Shown here: positions 58,314 through 64,000 of the stretch, one piece after another
Position numbering within the stretch: position 1 is the stretch's first letter
Layout of the letters: each line of letters begins with the position of its first letter
From: Nonomuraea wenchangensis
GTDB taxonomy: Bacteria; Actinomycetota; Actinomycetes; Streptosporangiales; Streptosporangiaceae
Assembly: GCF_900111685.1 (NCBI RefSeq)
Contig: NZ_FOHX01000001.1
Location: 845,209-909,208, forward strand
DNA: 64,000 bases
Direction: 5' to 3'
Notes under the pieces: model-generated
The model's database searches: none
The model's input: the letters and a program-made list of their open reading frames with translations, nothing else
What the model was told of the DNA's origin: nothing
Position numbers and translations under genes: made by a program

Positions 58314-60416
58314 GGCGACGAGGGCGGCGAACTCCTCCGGGGTGGTGATCGGCACGCCGAGCTGCTGGGCCTTGGTGTGTTTGGAGCCTGCCTTCTCCCC
58401 CGCCACCAGCAGGGACGTCCTGGCGGACACGCTGGAGGAGGCCTTGCCGCCGGCCCGCTCGATCAGCTCGTTGACCTCGTTGCGCGACAGTGCCGCGAGC
58501 GGCCCGGTCATCGTGCCGGTGACCACCACCGACATCGAGGCCAGCGGCAGCTCCGCCGTCGTCCCCGGGTCCGCTGCCTGCGCGTCCCCCGGCTGCTCGC
58601 CCGCCGCTGCCTTCCCGGCTTCCCCGGTGGGCGGGGTGGCGCCGGGCTCGGTCATGTTGACGCCCGCGCGGATGAGCTTGTCGATGAGCGGGGCGAGCTC
58701 GGCCAGCTCGTCCACCACCACCGGCGCCTTCTCCGGACCGATGCCGTCCACCTGCTGGATGGCGTCGGGGTCGGCGGCGCGGATCGCGTCCATGGTGGCG
58801 AAGTGGCGGGCGATGCGGCGGCTCATGGACCGGCCCGTGCCGCGTACGCCCAGCGCGCAGAACACCCGGCTGAGTGGCCGGCCCTTGGCCCGGTCGAGGG
58901 CGGCCAGGAGGTTGTCGGTGCTGGTGGCGCCCATGCGTTCGAGGCCGAGCAGTTGCTCGCGGGTCAGGAAGAACAGGTCGGCGAAGTCGGCGATGAGACC
59001 GGCGTCGAGCAGCTGCCTGATCCGGTTTTCCGCCAGGCCCTCGATGTCGAGCTGGTCGCGGCCGGCGGCGTAGACGATGGAGGCGATCGCGCGGCACCCG
59101 CGCCCGCGCACGCACCGCCACCGTTCCTGGGAGGTGTCGATCGCGTCGCCGCACGACGGGCAGACCTGGGGGATGTCGATGGGCCGCTCGTCGCCGGTGC
59201 GCAGGTGCACGACCGGCGCCTCGACCCGCGGGATGACGTCGCCCGCCTTGTAGACGGTGACGCTGTCGCCGATCATGAGGCCACGGCGGGCGATGTCGGC
59301 GGGGTTGTGCAGGGTCGCGTACGTGACGATGCTGCCGTCGAGCTCGACCGGCTCCAGCACGGCGCGCGGGGCGATGATGCCGGTGCGGCCGGTGTTCCAC
59401 TCCACGGCGAGCAGCTTGGTGATCTTTTCTGTGGCGGGCAGCTTGTAGGCGACCGCCCAGCGCGGCGCGCGCGAGCTGAAGCCGGCCTGCGCCTGGTCGG
59501 CGGCCAGATCGCACTTGATCACGATGCCGTCGATGCCGAACGGCAGCTCGGCCCGGACCGCCGCGATCTCGCCCACCCGCTCCTGGACGCGCTCCAGCGT
59601 GCCGGCGACGATGCCCGCGACCGGCGTGGTGGCCGTCGTCTGCACCCCCTGCGCGGCCGCCCACTCCATGACCTGGCTGTGCGGCAGCTCGCGCAGCCGC
59701 GCGGCCTGCTCGGAGTCGTCGTCGGGTCGCGGCAGCGCGCCATAGCCGAAGAAGGTCAGCTCGCACACGTAGGGGCGGTCCTGCGCCCGCAGGGTGCCCG
59801 CCGCCGCGCTGCGCGGATTGGCGAACGTGGTGCCGTCGTGCGCCCGCCGTTTGGCGCAAGCCTCCTCGAACTGGCTGGTGGTCATCATGACCTCGCCGCG
59901 CAGCTCCACCGTGACCGGCTCGGCCAGCCGGTCGGGCAGGCCGACGATGGTGCCGATGGCGTGCGAGACGTCCTCCCCCGCGACCCCGTCGCCGCGCGTG
60001 ACGAGCTGCGCCAGCCGGCCGCGCCGGTAGCGGGCCGAGATCGCGAGGCCGTCGAGCTTGGGCTCCACGCTCCACGCCGGCACCGGGCGGCCGAGCCGCC
60101 GCTCCAGCGAGGCCGCCCAGTCGGCGAGCTGCTCGGGACCGAACACGTTGTCCAGGCTCAGCATGGGCACCGTGTGCGGCACGTCGCCCACGACGGCCCC
60201 GCCCGCCACCTTGCCGGTCGGCGAGGCGGGCAGCACCTCGCCCGGGTGCTCCTCCTCGTAGGCGGCGATGCCGCGGACCAGCCGGTCGTAGGCGTCGTCG
60301 TCGAGCGTCGAGGTGCCGTCGGCGTAGTAGGCCGCGGCGGAGTCGACGGCGAGCTGCACGGCCTCGGCGTATGCCGTGGCGTCGGCCGGCACGGTGAAGG
60401 GGGGCGTCTCGGTCAT
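58287..60416 (-). CDS. ligA: NAD-dependent DNA ligase
   Basis: 709 residues from ATG 60416 (longer in-frame extension ignored). Domain order: Ia, adenylation domain with Lys120 in [21 protein letters not shown] and [12 protein letters not shown] fold, C4 zinc finger (CPSCG...CVRGRGC), helix-hairpin-helix region, BRCT near 605-690 preceded by a Pro/Ala/Glu linker. It seals nicks using NAD+. The divergent [11 protein letters not shown] motif suggests it could be a second ligase copy rather than the essential housekeeping one, which actinomycetes often have; this cannot be decided here. Confidence 0.95.
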   Translation of the reverse strand: MTETPPFTVPADATAYAEAVQLAVDSAAAYYADGTSTLDDDAYDRLVRGIAAYEEEHPGEVLPASPTGKVAGGAVVGDVPHTVPMLSLDNVFGPEQLADWAASLERRLGRPVPAWSVEPKLDGLAISARYRRGRLAQLVTRGDGVAGEDVSHAIGTIVGLPDRLAEPVTVELRGEVMMTTSQFEEACAKRRAHDGTTFANPRSAAAGTLRAQDRPYVCELTFFGYGALPRPDDDSEQAARLRELPHSQVMEWAAAQGVQTTATTPVAGIVAGTLERVQERVGEIAAVRAELPFGIDGIVIKCDLAADQAQAGFSSRAPRWAVAYKLPATEKITKLLAVEWNTGRTGIIAPRAVLEPVELDGSIVTYATLHNPADIARRGLMIGDSVTVYKAGDVIPRVEAPVVHLRTGDERPIDIPQVCPSCGDAIDTSQERWRCVRGRGCRAIASIVYAAGRDQLDIEGLAENRIRQLLDAGLIADFADLFFLTREQLLGLERMGATSTDNLLAALDRAKGRPLSRVFCALGVRGTGRSMSRRIARHFATMDAIRAADPDAIQQVDGIGPEKAPVVVDELAELAPLIDKLIRAGVNMTEPGATPPTGEAGKAAAGEQPGDAQAADPGTTAELPLASMSVVVTGTMTGPLAALSRNEVNELIERAGGKASSSVSARTSLLVAGEKAGSKHTKAQQLGVPITTPEEFAALVAPLLQSPLG

Positions 60417-60532
60417 GGGTCCATCATGGCGAGCGCCACTGACACTTCCGGGTAGGCCGGCGGGCGACGGGCCGGGCCGCCTTAGCCCTGGCACAGAGGG
60501 CACGGAAGGCATTAAGGGCATGAAGGCATGAG

Positions 60533-60567
60533 GAGAGGGTCGCACCGGCGGCCGGTGCGGCCCTCTC
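60533..60567. terminator. Hairpin in ligase leader/polyglycine downstream region
   Basis: GAGAGGGTCGCACCGG pairs with CCGGTGCGGCCCTCTC (16 bp, one T-G pair) across a 3-base loop. It lies upstream of the ligase gene and downstream of the polyglycine gene, both leftward, so it probably terminates the latter. The 115 bases between it and the ligase start hold nothing else I recognise. Confidence 0.75.
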
Positions 60568-60636
60568 GTTCTCTGTGGCGCTGATCAGACGTGGTGAGCG
60601 AGATGGCCGTGGCGGGGCCTGACTCGGCTCAGTCGA

Positions 60637-60862
60637 TCAGTCCGGTCGGTCGGCTTGGTCGATCGGTCGAGCGGCGTGGGCGGCTCGGTCGGCCGATCGG
60701 GTCGGTCTGGTCGGTTTGGTCTGCTTGGTCGGCTTGGTCGGTTGGTTCGGAGTTCGGTCGGGTCGGTTGGTTCGGTCGGGTCGGCTTGGTCGGTCGGCTT
60801 GGTCGGCCGGTCGGTCGGCTTGGCTTGGTCGGTCGGTCGGTCGGCTTGGCTTGGTCGGTCGG
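60637..60862. repeat. Simple-sequence tract built on TCGG/TTGGTCGGC
   Basis: About 225 bases made almost only of TCGG, TTGG and GGCTTGGTCGG units in irregular tandem order. On the minus strand it reads as CCGACC and AAGCCGACC units. Two minus-strand frames stay open and would code for Pro/Thr/Asp/Arg-rich repeats (e.g. PTDRPTKPTDQ). No canonical gene is evident, and the tract follows the polyglycine gene stop directly. Confidence 0.85.
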
Positions 60863-60882
60863 CGCTGATCGGGCGATCAGCG
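60863..60882 (-). terminator. Short hairpin over the polyglycine gene stop
   Basis: CGCTGATC-GGGC-GATCAGCG, a perfect 8-bp stem whose right arm contains the stop codon of the polyglycine gene. Confidence 0.5.
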
Positions 60883-61287
60883 GGCACCGCCGCCGCCACC
60901 GCCGCCGCCACCGCCGCCACCGCCGCCGCCACCGCCGCCGCCACCGCCGCCGCCGCCACCGCCACCGCCGCCACCGCCGCCGCCGCCGCCGCCGGCACGG
61001 TTGATGTTCTGGTTGTTGATGTCGACGTTGGCGCCACCGCCACCGCCTCCACCACCACCTCCGCCGCCACCGCCACCGCCGCCACCGCCACCGCCGCTGC
61101 GGATGGCGCGGCAACGGGCCGGGTTCCGGTGGTACCTGCAGGGAGTCTGGGTGGTGAGGCTTTCCGTCGTCGTCGCGCTCTGAGCGGTGGGCTCAGAGGC
61201 TGCGGCCGGGGCCGAGGCCGCCACCGGGACGGCAAGGGCCGAGGCCGTCATCGCTGCGGCCGCGAGGAGGTTCTTGACGCTGGTCAT
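60877..61287 (-). CDS. Secreted polyglycine protein, unknown function
   Basis: 136 residues. Signal peptide about 1-31 (VKNLLAAAAMTASALAVPVA, AxA sites). A short mature head has two Cys (Cys50, Cys59 in PCRYHRNPARC). Then come about 21 glycines, the insert ANVDINNQNINRA, about 36 more glycines and a terminal Ala-Arg. Glycine codons are mixed GGC/GGT/GGA, so the protein sequence, not only DNA slippage, may be under selection. SD GGAAGGTGA and a TAGCGT -10 element upstream support expression. Could be a cell-wall or extracellular structural protein. No family recognised. Confidence 0.7.
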   Translation of the reverse strand: MTSVKNLLAAAAMTASALAVPVAASAPAAASEPTAQSATTTESLTTQTPCRYHRNPARCRAIRSGGGGGGGGGGGGGGGGGGGGGANVDINNQNINRAGGGGGGGGGGGGGGGGGGGGGGGGGGGGGGGGGGGGAR

Positions 61288-61371
61288 GTCAGATCACCTT
61301 CCGCTGGTGCTTGGACGGAGGGCCATTCCGGGTCCTGACTGAACACCGGGTCTCGGCCCGAATTCGAATCC

Positions 61372-61377
61372 ACGCTA
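61372..61377 (-). promoter_or_regulatory. -10 element of polyglycine gene
   Basis: TAGCGT on the minus strand about 85 bases before the start codon is a good actinomycete -10; no strong -35 is seen. The rest of the 61288-61645 gap shows no gene I can support. Confidence 0.4.
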
Positions 61378-61645
61378 GGACGACCCCCCGGCCTGCTTGA
61401 TCCCATGGCGGCAAAGGCTGGGCTGCCCTTATTTTGAGCGCAGTAGGAGTACGGTGAGGACCGTAAGACCCGGCATGACCGGGACAAAAGAGCAGGCCAA
61501 CGACGGCCGGCGTTCGTCGAGTGATGCCGATGTCCTCCGCGCGATGCATCGCGACAGAAGGAGAAGCCGGTAAAGGGGCCGGGGCCCGCGACGACGGGCC
61601 GGGAGGCCGCCGAGTTTTACGACCTGAAGGCAGCGGTAGAGCAGG

Positions 61646-61685
61646 CGGCCCGCTCCGGTTGCGGTTACGTGACCGGAACGGGCCG
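61646..61685 (-). terminator. Hairpin downstream of glycoside hydrolase gene
   Basis: CGGCCCG-C-TCCGGT pairs with ACCGGA-A-CGGGCCG (13 pairs, one mismatch) across a 12-base loop, 35 bases past the stop. Confidence 0.7.
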
Positions 61686-61719
61686 TCCGAGGCGCCCTTT
61701 CCGACGCCGCTGAGTAGCG

Positions 61720-63423
61720 TCAGATGAGCTGGACGTAGTCCAGCTCGGCGTAACCGGTGCCGCCCGCGAAGTGCGGCGACCCCTTGGCCAGGCGGATCAC
61801 GTTGTAGCCCGCCCGCAGGGTCACCGTGGTGCTGACGGTGGCGCCGAACTGGCCCCACGCGGCGGTGGGCGGGTAGCTGACCGTGGTCCAGGCGCCGCCG
61901 TTGTAGGCCAGGCCCTGGGTGGCGGTGGCGCCGGTGGCGTTCGCGTAGCCGATGGTCATCGTGTACGAGCGAGCCGCCGGCACGTTGACGACGAAGTCCA
62001 CGTAACTGTCGGTGCGCGAGGTGCCGGAGTTGTCGATGCGGCCCACGTAACCGCCGCCCGACGCGCTGGAGGAGGTCAGCCGCTGGGCGCGGAACACCGA
62101 GGCGTTCTCGGCCTCGTACCGCTGCTGGTAGGCCGGGACGCCGGAGACCGGCTCGACGAGGAGCTGGTAGGCGCTGGTGGCGACCATGTTCGGCACGGAC
62201 ACGCTGAGCTGCCCGTTGCTGACCGTACGCGTCGTGGTGGAGACCGTGGTGGGGGCGGTCACGGCGGTGAAGCGTCCGCTGGACGGGGTGGACAGCAGCG
62301 TGACGCGGACGCTGGAGCCGAGCGCGCCGAGGCCGGTGAGGTTGACGGTGTTGGTGCCCGCCTCGTTGCCGAAGACGACGTTGACGGTCCTGCGGGTGGA
62401 GTCGTAGGCGGCGAAGCCGTCCAGGGAGGTCGAGCTGGTGGTCGTGGTGACCATGGAGCCGGCCATGTCGCCGTACCACTTGTACAGCCACCACGTGCCG
62501 GTCGGCTGGGAGTTGTTGACGACGAGGCCGTTCATGGTGCCGTACTCGTACCAGAAGGCGCGGTGCGCGGACTCTACGCCGCCGCGTTCGAGTTTGGCCA
62601 CGTAGCTGGCGATCCGGCCGGGGACGTCCACTTCGGCGGGGGCGGCGTACTCGTTGATGGAGATGCGGCGCGGGCTGATGCCGAGCGAGGACTCCAGGTT
62701 GCGGTAGTCGGCGATGTCGGCGGCGATCCTGTCGGGGTTGCTCAGTTCGTGCCAGCAGATGATGTCGGGCAGCGTGCCGGTGTCCCGGGCGCGGGTCAGG
62801 AACGCCTGCATCCACGAGCGGTTGTACGTCGCCGTGCTGGGTCCGACGATCGGCGTGAGCGGGTCGAGCGCCCGGACCGCCTGGTGCGTACGGACCCAGC
62901 CGTCGTTGAAGGAGCCGGCGGCGGCGGTGTTCCAGGTGTAGTCGGGCTCGTTCCAGAGCTCCCATCCGAGGACGTTCGTGACGGTGGTGGCCGCGAGCCG
63001 GGCTCTGACCATGGTGTCGACCTTGGCCAGCCAGTCGTTCCAGCTCACCCACCGGTAGGGGAAGTTGGGGTAGATGTCGGGCATGCGGATGTACTGGCCG
63101 GCGCCGACGCGGTCGGCCTGCGGGGCGATCAGCAGGGAGTCGCCGCCGGGCGGCTGGCCGTTGGGACGCTGGCCGACACCGGGGGCGGGCTGGGTGAGGG
63201 AGTTCACCTTGATCGGCAGGAGGGTGGAGTCGGCCGGGCGGGAGTTCTCCGCGAGGCCGTAGAGGCCGCCGGAGGCGGCGTGGGTGACCGGGCGGAACGG
63301 GCGGGCGACGTCGACGGTGAGCGTCGAGCCGGCCGCGGCGGCCGGGGCGGCGCCGGTCATCGCCATGGTCGTGGCCACCAAGGGCACGACCAGGGCTGAC
63401 GCGAGCACTCGGATGCGGGACAT
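61720..63423 (-). CDS. Secreted clan-A glycoside hydrolase with C-terminal CBM35-like module
   Basis: 567 residues from ATG 63423 with AAAGGAG upstream; an earlier in-frame ATG would spoil the signal peptide. Signal peptide about 1-32. TIM-barrel catalytic domain with acid/base Glu159 in WELWNEPDY and probable nucleophile Glu258 in ISINEYAAP, the spacing of GH clan A enzymes (GH39/GH30/GH51-like). After a beta-sandwich, the last about 125 residues (YEAENA to AELDYVQL) form a CBM6/35-type carbohydrate-binding module. It likely attacks plant hemicellulose side chains. A LacI operator in the leader and an adjacent LacI gene indicate sugar induction. Confidence 0.9.
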   Translation of the reverse strand: MSRIRVLASALVVPLVATTMAMTGAAPAAAAGSTLTVDVARPFRPVTHAASGGLYGLAENSRPADSTLLPIKVNSLTQPAPGVGQRPNGQPPGGDSLLIAPQADRVGAGQYIRMPDIYPNFPYRWVSWNDWLAKVDTMVRARLAATTVTNVLGWELWNEPDYTWNTAAAGSFNDGWVRTHQAVRALDPLTPIVGPSTATYNRSWMQAFLTRARDTGTLPDIICWHELSNPDRIAADIADYRNLESSLGISPRRISINEYAAPAEVDVPGRIASYVAKLERGGVESAHRAFWYEYGTMNGLVVNNSQPTGTWWLYKWYGDMAGSMVTTTTSSTSLDGFAAYDSTRRTVNVVFGNEAGTNTVNLTGLGALGSSVRVTLLSTPSSGRFTAVTAPTTVSTTTRTVSNGQLSVSVPNMVATSAYQLLVEPVSGVPAYQQRYEAENASVFRAQRLTSSSASGGGYVGRIDNSGTSRTDSYVDFVVNVPAARSYTMTIGYANATGATATQGLAYNGGAWTTVSYPPTAAWGQFGATVSTTVTLRAGYNVIRLAKGSPHFAGGTGYAELDYVQLI

Positions 63424-63456
63424 GAGCGTCACTCTCCTTTGGGGGCTTGGCTGGAG

Positions 63457-63470
63457 TGTTAGCGCTAACA
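63457..63470. promoter_or_regulatory. Perfect LacI-family operator
   Basis: TGTTAGCGCTAACA is a 14-bp perfect CG-centred palindrome, 34 bases before the hydrolase start codon, matching the LacI/CcpA-like operator style of actinomycetes. The LacI regulator encoded just upstream is the obvious candidate to bind it. Confidence 0.85.
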
Positions 63471-63508
63471 TCAAGGGACGGCGGCGATCAGGGGTTCTGT
63501 AGGGGGCT

Positions 63509-64000
63509 TCAGGGGGAGCGCGGGGGCGCGGTGCTGCCTCTGGAGACGAGCTCGGGCGAGATGAAGCGCACCACGAACGGCTCCTTCCTGGCCGACGCCG
63601 ACTCCACGCGGCGCACGAGCTGCCGCACCGCCATGGAGCCGAGGCGGTCGGGTGCGCTCTCGACGAACGAATACGGCAGGGAGAAGGTCGCGGCGAAGTC
63701 GGCGGAGTAGCGGCCGATGACCGACAGGTCCTCGGGCACCCGCTGCCCCCGCTCGTAGGTGACCGAGGGCAGCGCCGCGGCGGCCGCCTCGTTGTTGATC
63801 AGCAGGCCGGTCGCCGCCGGGTAGGCGTCGAGCAGCCTGTGGAGCTGGCGGCCCACGGCGGGTTGCCGGGACTCGCCGTACACGGCGTGCAGGGTGAGGC
63901 CGAGCCGGCGGGCGCGGTCGAGCGCGGCGTCGCGCAGCCGCCACACGTACGCGCCGCCCCGCTCGACCACGTGCTCCGGATGCGAGATCAGGATCAGCTC
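63509..64000 (-). CDS. LacI-family regulator, C-terminal part (cut by window edge)
   Basis: The frame is open to base 64000, giving 163 C-terminal residues of the periplasmic-binding-protein-like sensor domain: LLINNEAAAAAL, the hinge-like RVPEDLSVIGRYS, and SMAVRQLVRRVES followed by FISPELVSRGST, where the last motif is the classic end of LacI/GalR proteins. The DNA-binding half is off-window. Likely represses the hydrolase gene through the palindrome at 63457 and is relieved by a sugar. Confidence 0.9.
   Translation of the reverse strand, partial: ELILISHPEHVVERGGAYVWRLRDAALDRARRLGLTLHAVYGESRQPAVGRQLHRLLDAYPAATGLLINNEAAAAALPSVTYERGQRVPEDLSVIGRYSADFAATFSLPYSFVESAPDRLGSMAVRQLVRRVESASARKEPFVVRFISPELVSRGSTAPPRSP

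Noticed and set aside
58125..60455. Plus-strand 776-codon open frame opposite ligA
   Set aside because: Antisense artefact of high GC; the ligase on the other strand has every expected motif.
60637..60862. CRISPR array or phage attachment repeats in the TCGG tract
   Set aside because: Units are 4-11 bases, irregular and without unique spacers.
1..64000. tRNA or rRNA genes, insertion sequences, integrases
   Set aside because: No cloverleaf, rRNA-like stretch, transposase or terminal inverted repeats were recognised; the cluster edge has no visible mobile element.

Overview
The DNA is very GC-rich with codon use typical of actinomycetes: GTG starts, GTGA/ATGA stop-start overlaps, and sparse AT-rich islands that mark promoters. 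Gene content (SARP regulators, four cytochromes P450, polyketide and NRPS genes, MetX/MetY, secreted glycoside hydrolases) fits a filamentous actinomycete, perhaps Streptosporangiaceae (Nonomuraea-like) or a relative. The genus is a guess.

Bases 1 to about 34,925 are a large hybrid biosynthetic gene cluster that continues past the left edge. It holds a type II aromatic polyketide block (KS-alpha, cupin, TcmI-like cyclase, ketoreductase) with no chain-length factor and no free ACP beside it. It also holds a stand-alone NRPS module (degenerate C, A, PCP, TE), a glutamine-dependent asparagine-synthase-type amidotransferase, a membrane O-acyltransferase, two O-methyltransferases, a third methyltransferase, four P450s, two FAD monooxygenases and a 2-oxoglutarate dioxygenase. 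A 9.6 kb leftward operon (33185 to 23603) encodes an orsellinate-synthase-like iterative type I PKS (KS-AT-DH-ACP) with two DpsC/AviN/ChlB3-like acyltransferases. Together these predict an aromatic type II core, probably amidated or lactamised by the AsnB homologue, decorated by an independently made small aryl acid and heavily oxidised and methylated. Two paralogous SARP-NB-ARC regulators, a TetR/MFS pair and repeated TCGAG heptads in the leader regions supply control. The right border is sharp: a truncated aldo-keto reductase followed by two tandem strong hairpins.

From 34.9 to 43.3 kb lie a secreted 1303-residue subtilase, a large LuxR-family ATPase regulator and a secreted beta-helix protein. 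From 43.4 to 52.5 kb two divergent, tightly coupled operons look like a cell-surface glycan or glycolipid assembly locus: MauE-like and other membrane proteins, a CapK-like protein, ATP-grasp, an NAD-dependent epimerase, two FemAB/BioF2-type acyltransferases, a zinc-ribbon protein, a flippase-like protein and a DPM-like glycosyltransferase.

From 52.5 to 64 kb are an FAD monooxygenase that appears to start at ATC, an OsmC protein, metX-metY-CoA-binding protein (methionine synthesis), a small membrane protein under unusual repeats, an NAD-dependent DNA ligase with a duplicated 3' end, a secreted polyglycine protein followed by a simple-sequence tract, and a secreted glycoside hydrolase with a perfect LacI-type operator next to a LacI regulator cut by the window edge.
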